Positions 6,855 through 14,399 of a DNA stretch of 18,542 bases are shown piece after piece (position 1 is the first letter of the stretch; every line of letters starts with the position of its first letter). The stretch lies in assembly GCA_964446865.1 (NCBI GenBank), contig CAYURD010000080.1, forward strand, positions 1-18,542, given 5' to 3'. The notes beneath the pieces are model-generated. The model was not told where the DNA came from and made no database searches. It saw only the letters and a list, made by a program, of their open reading frames with translations. The stretch comes from Glaciecola sp964446865. Its GTDB lineage: Bacteria; Pseudomonadota; Gammaproteobacteria; Enterobacterales; Alteromonadaceae. Position numbers and translations under genes: made by a program.

Positions 6855-7373
6855 ATGTCAAAGGTAAATAATATTAGCGCGCAACAAGCAAAAACAATGC
6901 TTGAACAAGGTGCAGTTTTAATTGACGTTAGAGAAAAAGCCGAGTTTACGCAGTTGCATATCCCAAAAGCTAACTTGATACCTCTTGGTGGTATACAAGC
7001 CAATGACATCAAACACTATAAAGATTCACCGATCATTATTTATTGTCAAAAAGGGCTCCGAGGGAGGAAAGCGTGTGAAAAATTAGCTCAAGAAGACCCA
7101 AACACCAAAACATTCAACTTAGAAGGTGGCATTGAAGCCTGGCAACGAGCTGGATTTGACACCCAGCAAGGCGATACTCAAGGCTTATCTTTAGAACAGC
7201 AAATCAATGTGTTTATTGGCGTCATGATGACTGTATTTACCGTAATGGCCTTTGCCCTGAATATCATCTTTGGGTTTATCGCTCTGTTTTTGCTCGCCAT
7301 ACTTATCCTATCTAAATTCACAGGATATGGTGCGCTCATTCGGCTAATCGCCCTTGCACCGTGGAACCGATAG
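6855..7373 (+). CDS. rhodanese-domain protein with C-terminal membrane hairpin (YgaP-like)
   Basis: A 172-residue protein: an N-terminal rhodanese domain (about 1-102) and a C-terminal DUF2892-like domain with two hydrophobic segments (about 118-152), the architecture of E. coli YgaP, an inner-membrane sulfurtransferase. The catalytic cysteine is Cys64 in the loop CQKGLRG; the persulfide-binding Arg69 follows. LIDVREKAEF (22-31) and GGIEAWQRAG (91-100) are standard rhodanese landmarks. The ATG at 6855 is used because GAGG lies five bases upstream and the longer frame would need a TTG at 6822. It probably moves sulfane sulfur from thiosulfate or persulfides to an acceptor at the membrane. No sulfide oxidation gene is nearby. 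Confidence 0.87.
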   Translation: MSKVNNISAQQAKTMLEQGAVLIDVREKAEFTQLHIPKANLIPLGGIQANDIKHYKDSPIIIYCQKGLRGRKACEKLAQEDPNTKTFNLEGGIEAWQRAGFDTQQGDTQGLSLEQQINVFIGVMMTVFTVMAFALNIIFGFIALFLLAILILSKFTGYGALIRLIALAPWNR

Positions 7374-7415
7374 CAATAAAAAAAGTGTATTTAATTTTAC
7401 GTCAAAAAGCCCTGA

Positions 7416-7988
7416 TTACGATGCCATGTAGTCACATAATTTTTTGACCGTCGATAGCTTCTTTGGATCATCTTTGTACAAATAGTCGATACTGACCACT
7501 GACTTTTTATCTTCTACTTTATCGACAAAAAATATCCCATCCAAGTGGTCAATTTCATGCTGAATAAGACCCGCAAATTCCCCACTCATTACTTGTGTAT
7601 GCGATTGTTGGTTTTCATCCAAATAAGTCACTTCTACGCTTTTAAACCGTTCAACTTTTGCACGCATTGAGTAAAAGCTAAAACATTCTTCCTCAAACAT
7701 AAAGCTGTCTTGTGTCACCGGCTTTAGGATCGGGTTAATAATAGGCACAAACACACCATCTATTCGTAGTAGCAACATGCGAATGGCGACACCTATTTGT
7801 GGTGCACTTAATGCGTTACCATTTTCGTCTGAAATCGATTTAATACCGTTAAGCACTTGTTTTAAGGTATCTAGCGTACTAATGACTAAACCAGATTCAA
7901 AATCACTAGGCTCTACTACCCGCGAAGTTTCCCGTAAAATCGGATCGCCGATTTGACGTATTTTAGATGTGCTTGCAACATTACTCAT
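7416..7988 (-). CDS. peptide deformylase, divergent paralogue
   Basis: A 190-residue metalloenzyme of the polypeptide deformylase family, which removes the formyl group from nascent N-terminal methionine. Motif 1 is GNALSAPQ (57-64; usual GxGLAAxQ) with Gln64 kept. Motif 2 is EECFS (100-104; usual EGCLS) with metal ligand Cys102. Motif 3 is QHEIDHLDG with ligands His144 and His148 and catalytic Glu145. All ligands and the general base are present, so activity is plausible despite two altered motifs. No fmt gene adjoins it, so the housekeeping def is probably elsewhere and this is a second copy. The start has TTGGAG six bases upstream. It converges on the rhodanese gene with a 42-bp gap. Confidence 0.85.
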   Translation of the reverse strand: MSNVASTSKIRQIGDPILRETSRVVEPSDFESGLVISTLDTLKQVLNGIKSISDENGNALSAPQIGVAIRMLLLRIDGVFVPIINPILKPVTQDSFMFEEECFSFYSMRAKVERFKSVEVTYLDENQQSHTQVMSGEFAGLIQHEIDHLDGIFFVDKVEDKKSVVSIDYLYKDDPKKLSTVKKLCDYMAS

Positions 7989-8020
7989 TATCTACTCCAA
8001 AGTGTACATGCGTTTTTGCG

Positions 8021-8048
8021 ATATTATTGCGCTATTACTGCCAAGCAA
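8021..8048 (-). promoter_or_regulatory. candidate promoter of the deformylase gene
   Basis: On the minus strand TTGCTT (8043-8048), a 16-bp spacer and TAATAT (8021-8026) place the start of transcription near 8014, about 26 bases before the ATG and upstream of a good ribosome site. Consensus match only. Confidence 0.45.
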
Positions 8049-8164
8049 ACGCCATGCTCGTATTTAACGCATAGCCATTTTCATGATGAGATTATATTGG
8101 CAACATGACCGAATTATAGTTAAATATATTTCACAGCCGCTTATATAGTCAATACACTTTCTTT

Positions 8165-9133
8165 ATGCTTGAGCAACAAATTCAATCTCATTTCAAAGAT
8201 GTCAGCGCATACAAAATTGAGACCGTACAGGCTTTATGGAGTAATTATGGTGAAATTGCCAGATATCACGTGCCAAGCCTCAATAAAAATTATATCACTA
8301 AGTGTGTTGACTTAAGCTCGAAGGTTCAACATCCAAGAGCTTGGAATACAGATGGCTCGCATAAGCGAAAAATCTCATCTTATTATAATGAACAGCGCTT
8401 TTATCAAGACTTTGCAGACTTAACCAATACTCACTGTAGAGTGCCAAAGTGTTACGCTTCGGGCGCCGACAACAATATGATTTGGTTAATACTTGAAGAT
8501 TTAGATGCCAGTGGATACCCCCACCGCACTATTGAAGGCAATACTGATGTCGCAAAACGCGCGCTAAATTGGCTTGCCAACTTTCATGGCTGTTTTTTAC
8601 AAGGCCAACACGAATTATCTTCATTATGGTCTATTGGCACTTACTGGCATTTAGCAACACGCACCGATGAGTATTCAAGCATGTCTAACACCCCTCTAAA
8701 AGGTGCTGCACACCAAATTGACTCTCGCTTAAATAACGCTTCTTTTCAAACACTCGTTCACGGCGACGCCAAGCTTGCTAACTTTTGTTTTAGCGATAAT
8801 CAAGATAAAGACATTGCCGCTATCGATTTTCAATATGTGGGTAGAGGTGCCGGTATAAAAGATGTCGTTTACTTACTTGGTGCGTGTTATACCGACGAAC
8901 GATTATTTACACAATGCGACGAGCTGGTAGATTATTACTTCGCGTCTTTACACCAAGCAATATCTCGACAAAACATTGATATTGATGCAAAAGCAATCGA
9001 ACAAGAATGGCGCGCATTATGTAGCTTCGCATGGGCCGACTTTGAACGTTTTTTACAAGGTTGGGCGCCCGGCCACAAAAAAATGACTAAGTACAGTGCC
9101 CTACAATGTGAGCTAGCGTTGCAGCAGTTATAA
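8165..9133 (+). CDS. ecdysteroid-kinase-like phosphotransferase (APH/choline kinase fold)
   Basis: A 322-residue kinase-fold protein. ILEDLD (109-114) is the hinge, HGDAKLANF (199-207) is the catalytic loop with Asp201 and Asn206, and IDFQYVGRGAG (220-230) holds the metal-binding Asp221. The DFQ triplet in place of DFD/DFE is characteristic of the ecdysteroid-kinase-like (EcKL) branch and not of antibiotic-modifying aminoglycoside kinases. The substrate is probably a small hydroxylated or amino compound; it cannot be named. There is no ribosome site before the ATG, and a TATAGT hexamer at 8144-8149 would place the transcript start only about ten bases upstream, so translation may be near-leaderless. 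The stop lies five bases from the stop of dbpA on the other strand. Confidence 0.83.
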   Translation: MLEQQIQSHFKDVSAYKIETVQALWSNYGEIARYHVPSLNKNYITKCVDLSSKVQHPRAWNTDGSHKRKISSYYNEQRFYQDFADLTNTHCRVPKCYASGADNNMIWLILEDLDASGYPHRTIEGNTDVAKRALNWLANFHGCFLQGQHELSSLWSIGTYWHLATRTDEYSSMSNTPLKGAAHQIDSRLNNASFQTLVHGDAKLANFCFSDNQDKDIAAIDFQYVGRGAGIKDVVYLLGACYTDERLFTQCDELVDYYFASLHQAISRQNIDIDAKAIEQEWRALCSFAWADFERFLQGWAPGHKKMTKYSALQCELALQQL

Positions 9134-9138
9134 AACAC

Positions 9139-10578
9139 TTAACGCAATTTGCGCGCGCGCAAGTTCTTCCCTTTAACACGATTGTCTCGAAAGAACCCTA
9201 AGGTGCGTTTTACACTTCTTTGCTTTATCGCCACATACGACTTGTCGTGGGTAATTTGCATTTTGCCAATGTCTTCTTTGGGGATCTCAGCTTTTTTAAT
9301 GAGCGCTCCCAATAAATCACCCTTACTAATCTTCTGCTTTTTCCCGCCATCTACCATCACACATTCGTGTGCAGGTAATACGATCCTGTTTGCATGAAAC
9401 CTAAGCGCTTGAATATGCTTTACAGGAATAAAGCTATTGGTATCTTCTGCTATTTGTGCAATCGCTTTTACTTGATTTTCGCTGACTAAAGTAATCGCTG
9501 TGCCGGTCTGCTCTGCGCGACCAGTGCGCCCTACTCTGTGTGTATGTGTCTCGGCCGAATCGGCTAATTCAGCGTTTATGACCAAATCAACTTGGTCTAA
9601 ATCAAGCCCTCTGGCTGCCACATCGGTAGCAATCAATAAATTACAGCTTTTTAGCGCAAACTGGGTCAGTACCTGTTGACGTTGTGCTTGCGTTAAATCG
9701 CCATGGATCGCTTGTACGTTAAAGCCTTTTTGCTCAAGCTGATTCGCTAAGTCTTGTGTCGTGTGTTTAGTTTGGCAAAATACCATACAAGAATGTGGCT
9801 GGTAATGCGTTAAGACAGCAGCCACCGCGTAAACCACCCTATCGTCTTGTAATTGATACGCAAATTGGGTGATTTGTGAATGAGCCTGATTACTCTCGAT
9901 TTCGATTATTGCCGCATCTTTTAAATAACGCTTTGTTAAACTATCTATCGCATTACCAAAGGTCGCCGAAAATAGCATTGAGTGTTTGTTGGGCGGCAAG
10001 GCGTTTAAAATCCACGCCATCTGATCGCTAAACCCCATATCTAAAATACGGTCAGCTTCGTCAAGCACAAGTGTTTTTACTGTACTGACATCTAATTTGT
10101 CTTTTCGAATTAAATCCATTACTCGGCCAGGCGTGCCAACCACAATACTGGGCATATGCACTAAAGAGGCGATTTGTGGGCCAATCGCTACGCCGCCCAC
10201 TAGTGTCAAAATTTTTGTATTTGCATGTTGTTTGGCCAGCAAACGTAACTGCTCAGCAACTTGCTGAGCAAGCTCTCGGGTAGGACATAGCACAAGTGAA
10301 TACAGGCCACTGTGTCCATTGTTTTGAGCACTCACTAAACCGTTTAGAATACTCAAGCCAAATGCCAGTGTTTTACCGCTGCCTGTTTTTGCTTTCACTG
10401 CCGCATCTTTGCCGCTAAGTAGAGTGGGCAAGCAGGCTTCTTGCGCTTCGGTCAGCGTGGTATATTTGAGCTCATTAAGCGCGCCCTGTAATACAGGCGC
10501 TAGGTCAAGCGACGTAAACTCAACACTCTTCTCAGTAGAGTGACTTTTTGACTGGGGTGTTGACTGTTGGTCTTGCAT
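9139..10578 (-). CDS. dbpA: ATP-dependent RNA helicase DbpA
   Basis: A 479-residue DEAD-box helicase that acts in large ribosomal subunit assembly. Motifs in order: Q motif (Phe21, Gln46), Walker A AKTGSGKT (63-70), PTRELA (99-104), TPGR (149-152), DEAD (173-176), SAT (204-206), and in the second RecA domain DVAARGLD and HRVGRTGR. The C-terminal part from about 405 (VMVDGGKKQKISKGDLLGAL onward) is the DbpA RNA-binding domain, which in E. coli recognises hairpin 92 of 23S rRNA; this separates it from RhlE and SrmB. A basic tail (KGKNLRARKLR) ends the protein. AGGA lies about 13 bases before the ATG, which is long. The gene is downstream of pyrC on the same strand across a spacer with a 15-bp repeat array. 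Confidence 0.93.
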   Translation of the reverse strand: MQDQQSTPQSKSHSTEKSVEFTSLDLAPVLQGALNELKYTTLTEAQEACLPTLLSGKDAAVKAKTGSGKTLAFGLSILNGLVSAQNNGHSGLYSLVLCPTRELAQQVAEQLRLLAKQHANTKILTLVGGVAIGPQIASLVHMPSIVVGTPGRVMDLIRKDKLDVSTVKTLVLDEADRILDMGFSDQMAWILNALPPNKHSMLFSATFGNAIDSLTKRYLKDAAIIEIESNQAHSQITQFAYQLQDDRVVYAVAAVLTHYQPHSCMVFCQTKHTTQDLANQLEQKGFNVQAIHGDLTQAQRQQVLTQFALKSCNLLIATDVAARGLDLDQVDLVINAELADSAETHTHRVGRTGRAEQTGTAITLVSENQVKAIAQIAEDTNSFIPVKHIQALRFHANRIVLPAHECVMVDGGKKQKISKGDLLGALIKKAEIPKEDIGKMQITHDKSYVAIKQRSVKRTLGFFRDNRVKGKNLRARKLR

Positions 10579-10621
10579 ATATTCTTGCTTATCCTATTGC
10601 GACATTTGTATTGACGCGCTA

Positions 10622-10696
10622 TGTTTTTGAGGCCAGTGTTTGAGAGGCCAGTGTTTTTGAGGCCAGTGTTTTTGAGGCCAGTGTTTGAGAGGCCAT
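10622..10696. repeat. 15-bp tandem repeat array, five copies, between pyrC and dbpA
   Basis: Five uninterrupted 15-bp copies with unit TGTTTTTGAGGCCAG (copies 1, 3 and 4) or TGTTTGAGAGGCCAG (copies 2 and 5, the fifth ending in T). It begins 13 bases beyond the pyrC stop and would lie in the 3' region of pyrC or the 5' leader of dbpA. Read on the minus strand in the pyrC frame it encodes NTGLK/NTGLS pentapeptides after the TAA with no immediate stop. The unit is unrelated in sequence to the array at 6286-6375. Confidence 0.9.
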
Positions 10697-10709
10697 TGTG
10701 ATAGTTGTT

Positions 10710-11771
10710 TTATTGCAACTTCCAATTTAAGGTTTGACCGGCGAAAAACGGGACTATTTCGTCTTGTTCCTCATCGCCTTTAAGGCCATTTACTGCTTGC
10801 TTTAGTTTGATTAATTCTGGCACTTTCCACGATTGCTCTACCAAAGTAATACTGCCTTCATTTCTGGGTAAACCATAAAAATCAGGGCCGTAGTGGCTAG
10901 CAAACCCTTCGAGCTTATCTAAAGCGCCTAAGCTATCAAAAATTTGTGCATACAACTCGATTGCACTCCACGCACTGTAACAACCTGCGCAACCACAGGC
11001 GGCTTCTTTTTTATGTTTTTCATGGGGTGCAGAGTCTGTGCCCAAAAAGAAACGATGATGACCCGACGCCACTGTTTCTTGCAGGGCTTTTTGATGAATA
11101 TTACGTTTTAACACTGGCAAACAATAGTTATGAACATGCACACCGCCCACCAGTAAATCGTTTCGATTTAATAGCAAGTGCTGCGGTGTAATAGTGGCCG
11201 CGACGTTTTCAGAGGAAGCCTTCACAAAGTCGGCAGCATCTTTTGTGGTGATATGCTCAAACACTACCTTTAAATTAGGAAAATCATTCACAATGTCTTT
11301 TAGGTAAGCATCAATGAAGGCTTTTTCTCGGTCAAAGATATCAATGTGGTTTTCGGTAACCTCACCATGAATCAAGAGCAGCATGCCGACTTCTTGCATC
11401 TTTTCAAAAACAGGATACAAACTCTTCACCCCTTTTACCGCCGCATCAGAATTTGTTGTTGCGCCTGCTGGGTACAATTTACTCGCGACAATACCTGCAT
11501 CTTTTGCTTTTTGTATTTCACTTGGTGTTGTGTCATTGGTCAAATAAAGCGTGACCAAAGCATCAAAATCTGCGCCCTTAGGAACAGCCGCTTGTATGCG
11601 AGCTTTATACTCAAGCGCCAATTCAGCGGTAGTCACTGGCGGCACTAAGTTAGGCATTGCAATGGCACGCTTAAAGCAGCGCGCGGTCGCTGGAACGGTT
11701 TCTAAAAGCATTGCGTTGTCGCGAAAATGAAGGTGCCAATCGTCTGGCGCTTGAATAGTAAGCTTGCGCAT
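10710..11771 (-). CDS. pyrC: dihydroorotase, class II
   Basis: A 353-residue dinuclear zinc amidohydrolase that cyclises carbamoyl-aspartate to dihydroorotate, step three of pyrimidine synthesis. The metal and substrate sites are intact: His13 and His15 with Arg17 in DWHLHFRD, the carbamylated Lys98 in ASKLYPAGATTNS, His135 in LLIHGEV, His173 in FEHITT and Asp246 in GTDSAPH. The spacing follows E. coli PyrC (His16, His18, Lys102, His139, His177, Asp250). Its length is close to the 348 residues of that enzyme. AAAGG sits a few bases before the ATG. Any promoter or leader control may lie in or near the unresolved gap upstream. The stop is followed by a tandem repeat array. Confidence 0.95.
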   Translation of the reverse strand: MRKLTIQAPDDWHLHFRDNAMLLETVPATARCFKRAIAMPNLVPPVTTAELALEYKARIQAAVPKGADFDALVTLYLTNDTTPSEIQKAKDAGIVASKLYPAGATTNSDAAVKGVKSLYPVFEKMQEVGMLLLIHGEVTENHIDIFDREKAFIDAYLKDIVNDFPNLKVVFEHITTKDAADFVKASSENVAATITPQHLLLNRNDLLVGGVHVHNYCLPVLKRNIHQKALQETVASGHHRFFLGTDSAPHEKHKKEAACGCAGCYSAWSAIELYAQIFDSLGALDKLEGFASHYGPDFYGLPRNEGSITLVEQSWKVPELIKLKQAVNGLKGDEEQDEIVPFFAGQTLNWKLQ

Positions 11772-11877
11772 GAGTTACCTTTTTTGAAAAAATGTAGATG
11801 TGTTGAAATGCTAAACGCGGCAATTATGCCCTAAATACAACACTAATGCACAAATTCATACCGTCCGTAGCGAACAC

Positions 11878-11977
11878 NNNNNNNNNNNNNNNNNNNNNNN
11901 NNNNNNNNNNNNNNNNNNNNNNNNNNNNNNNNNNNNNNNNNNNNNNNNNNNNNNNNNNNNNNNNNNNNNNNNNNNNN
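11878..11977. other. assembly gap of 100 N
   Basis: Exactly 100 N, the usual placeholder for a scaffold join of unknown length. It falls in the divergent spacer between pyrC and the acyltransferase, so the true spacer length, any promoters and possibly a whole missing element are unknown. Confidence 0.98.
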
Positions 11978-12057
11978 TTTTACAAAGTTAGCCCTAAAAA
12001 CGCTATGCATATTAAGCATCAATACAAAATACACGCAGTGAATAGGAGCTGTTAGCC

Positions 12058-13803
12058 TTGTCAGGAACCACCCCATATACCATTAGTATCAACAACCTTG
12101 TCGCTAAACCCTCACTTTTTGTTCGCTTTTCTATTTGGATACTTGACCGCGTATTAGGTATTGCCAAAATGAATAAGCTTTACCAAATGCATAATATGCA
12201 AGGCCTGAGTAAAGAAGACTTTGCCGACCGCCTTATCAATATTTTAGCGCTGAATATTAGTGGAATAGAGGAGTTACAACAAAAAATCCCAAAAACTGGG
12301 CCTGTTGTGATCGCAAGTAACCACCCATTTGGTGGTATTGAAGGCGTCATTTTAGCCCGAGTGATTGGTCAAGTGAGACCTGACTTAAAAGTGCTCGCCA
12401 ACAAAGGACTCGGCATTTTTCGAGAACTTACCGACTACTTTATTTTTACTAATCCCTTATCAGAAAAAGACCCACAAAATGGCCCGTCACTTCGCAAGTG
12501 TATAAAGCATGTAACAGCAGGTAATGCACTACTCATTTTCCCTGCCGGGCGCGTTTCGTATTACCAAGATGAAAAAAAGAGTATTAGTGAACACACATGG
12601 AATAAAATTGTGGGGCGTTTGGTCAGTATAGATGATTGTCAATATGTCCCTGTATTTGTAAACGGAACTAACAGCCGATTATTTTACAATCTTGGGCGCA
12701 TTTATTATCGCTTAAGAATGTTAATGCTTGCTCGTGAATTATTAAACAAAACCGGCGCAAATATTGGGCTACACGCTGGCTCAGCGGTCCGCTCGCGTGC
12801 ATTTAGAGGCAATGACAATGTCGAAAAAGCGCAGATGTGCCGAGCACTTTCATATCTTCAAGATGGTGCATGGCGCTACAATTGGCCGGCCGATACAGTG
12901 ACAGAAGTAAAGCCTTTGCTAGCGCCTGTAGCTAAAGCCACAATTAAGCAAGAACTGAATGGGCTCCCTGCAGAGCAGCTTCTCGTGAGCTATAAAGAAT
13001 ACAAAGTGTATTACGCTTACCAATCACAAGCGCCTGGGGTCGTCACTGAAATCGCTCGCTTGCGGGAGTTAGTCTTTAGAGAGCACAACGAAGGAAGCGG
13101 CGAACCAATAGATACCGACCTGTTTGATGCGACCTACACCCAGCTATTTATTGTTAAAGATGAAGCACAAATCATCGGGGCTTATCGCATGGGCTTAAGT
13201 GATAAGCTGATAGAAAAAGAAGGCTTAGATGGGCTTTATCTGCATAAAATGTTTGCCTTTGCTCCCGAATTTGTCAATCGTAAAAACCCTTGTATTGAAA
13301 TGGGGCGTTCTTTTTTGATCCCTGAGTTTCAAGGTTCATTCCAAGGCTTGCTGCTATTGTGGCGTGGCATTGGCGCGTTTGTCGCCAAAAACCCGCAATA
13401 CCGCACACTATATGGCACCGTTTCTATTAGCAAGTTGTACGACCCGCGCAGCGTCAAACTTATTGAAGATATATTAATTAAACAAGACAACAAAAAAGGC
13501 GTACAAGCACGTCATCAATTTGCGTTTAATACTCACAACGAAATAGCACATTTAGCCTCACAGCAAGATTTGCAAAAAGACCTGTCTGCAATGCTGGAAA
13601 GCATCGAAGATGACGGAAAAGACATTCCTATTCTCGCTAAACAATACTTGAAGATGGGCGCTAAATTTCATGCATTGGGTATTGATACCAGCTTTAATCA
13701 CACGCCGGGTTTATTGCTTAGTGTGCACCTGCCTAGCGCGCCTAAAAAGCTGTTAAAACTCTACGTCGGTGATAATTTTGAAGAGTATGTAAATTACGAA
13801 TAG
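12058..13803 (+). CDS. two-domain acyltransferase, OlsF-like ornithine lipid synthase
   Basis: A 581-residue fusion. The N-terminal half (about 60-290) is a PlsC-type acyltransferase: ASNHPFGGIEG (86-96; His89, Glu95), NKGLGIFRE (115-123) and FPAGRVS (161-167), with VPVFVNGTNS after it. The C-terminal half (about 310-490) resembles the OlsB/hemolysin-like N-acyltransferases, with IARLRELVFREHNEGSGE, LHKMFAF and CIEMGRSFL. This order is that of OlsF of Serratia proteamaculans, which makes ornithine lipid by first N-acylating ornithine and then adding the second fatty acid. It would act at the inner membrane face and give phosphorus-free lipids. The start is TTG at 12058, supported by AGGAG nine bases upstream; the next in-frame ATG is at residue 38. 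The upstream region is broken by the assembly gap. Substrate specificity is inferred; a related lipoamino acid is possible. Confidence 0.78.
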   Translation: MSGTTPYTISINNLVAKPSLFVRFSIWILDRVLGIAKMNKLYQMHNMQGLSKEDFADRLINILALNISGIEELQQKIPKTGPVVIASNHPFGGIEGVILARVIGQVRPDLKVLANKGLGIFRELTDYFIFTNPLSEKDPQNGPSLRKCIKHVTAGNALLIFPAGRVSYYQDEKKSISEHTWNKIVGRLVSIDDCQYVPVFVNGTNSRLFYNLGRIYYRLRMLMLARELLNKTGANIGLHAGSAVRSRAFRGNDNVEKAQMCRALSYLQDGAWRYNWPADTVTEVKPLLAPVAKATIKQELNGLPAEQLLVSYKEYKVYYAYQSQAPGVVTEIARLRELVFREHNEGSGEPIDTDLFDATYTQLFIVKDEAQIIGAYRMGLSDKLIEKEGLDGLYLHKMFAFAPEFVNRKNPCIEMGRSFLIPEFQGSFQGLLLLWRGIGAFVAKNPQYRTLYGTVSISKLYDPRSVKLIEDILIKQDNKKGVQARHQFAFNTHNEIAHLASQQDLQKDLSAMLESIEDDGKDIPILAKQYLKMGAKFHALGIDTSFNHTPGLLLSVHLPSAPKKLLKLYVGDNFEEYVNYE

Positions 13804-13804
13804 T

Positions 13805-13825
13805 CGCCAGCATGGGCTGCCAGCG
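13805..13825 (+). terminator. imperfect hairpin after the OlsF-like gene, possible terminator
   Basis: CGC-CAGC, a short ATGG loop and GCTG-(3-base bulge)-GCG form an imperfect stem just after the stop codon. T-rich tracts follow only about ten bases later (13837-13849). It may end transcription before the convergent PhnA-like gene. Confidence 0.3.
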
Positions 13826-13839
13826 TAATATAAGTGTTT

Positions 13840-14397
13840 TTAGTTTTTCTTGGTATAAGCCGCGATAATGACGATTCGTTGACCGTTTACACGCCCTTCA
13901 ATATGCAAAGGATTGTCTGAAAGACCAATATTACGAACGGCGGTACCGCGTTTAGCGGTAAAATTAGCACCTTTTACATCTAAGTCTTTAATAATAGTTA
14001 CTGCATCGCCCGCTTGCAACGCCACGCCATTTACATCAAGACAAGGTTCGCGTTCTGGTGTCATGCCCGCTAAGGCCCAGTCCTTAAGACTATCATCCAA
14101 ATACAAAATATCTAATGCATCTTGCGCCCAAGGCTCAGAAGTACATTTGTGTAATAAACGATAGCTAAGCACTTGAACGGCTTGAGTGCTTGACCACATG
14201 CTATTAGTCAAACAGCGCAAATGCTGCAAATCAAGGGATTCATTAGTGGCTATTTGAGATTCGCACAAAGCACAAATATAAACGTGCGAATGCACGCTAT
14301 TATCAGGAGATTCGGGTACTTGAAAAACGTTAAGGTCATCGCTAGCTTGACAAATTTCGCACTTGCCATCGCCACGCGAGGCCAATTCAGATAGCAT
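13840..14397 (-). CDS. PhnA-domain zinc-ribbon protein
   Basis: A 185-residue protein with an N-terminal zinc ribbon (CEIC at 13-16, CALC at 42-45) and a C-terminal PhnA domain (about 120-185: DVNGVALQAGDAVTIIKDL, GTAVRNI and HIEGRVNGQRIVI). E. coli YjdM/PhnA has the same two parts in about 111 residues; here an inserted middle of roughly 70 residues makes the longer version common in marine gammaproteobacteria. Despite the old name the domain is not the phosphonoacetate hydrolase, and its function is unknown. Its ATG begins two bases after the stop of the DinB-like gene, so the two are very likely cotranscribed and translationally coupled. Confidence 0.85.
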   Translation of the reverse strand: MLSELASRGDGKCEICQASDDLNVFQVPESPDNSVHSHVYICALCESQIATNESLDLQHLRCLTNSMWSSTQAVQVLSYRLLHKCTSEPWAQDALDILYLDDSLKDWALAGMTPEREPCLDVNGVALQAGDAVTIIKDLDVKGANFTAKRGTAVRNIGLSDNPLHIEGRVNGQRIVIIAAYTKKN

Positions 14398-14399
14398 AC

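Noticed and set aside
8165..9133. Aminoglycoside phosphotransferase (antibiotic resistance)
   Set aside because: The DFQ triplet and overall pattern point to the ecdysteroid-kinase-like branch; no resistance context.
11343..11648. Open frames opposite pyrC and other large genes
   Set aside because: They overlap strongly supported genes, have no family resemblance and show cysteine- or histidine-rich compositions typical of antisense frames.
13840..14397. PhnA as phosphonoacetate hydrolase
   Set aside because: The domain is the YjdM-type zinc-ribbon/PhnA fold, not the alkaline-phosphatase-fold hydrolase, and no phosphonate genes are nearby.
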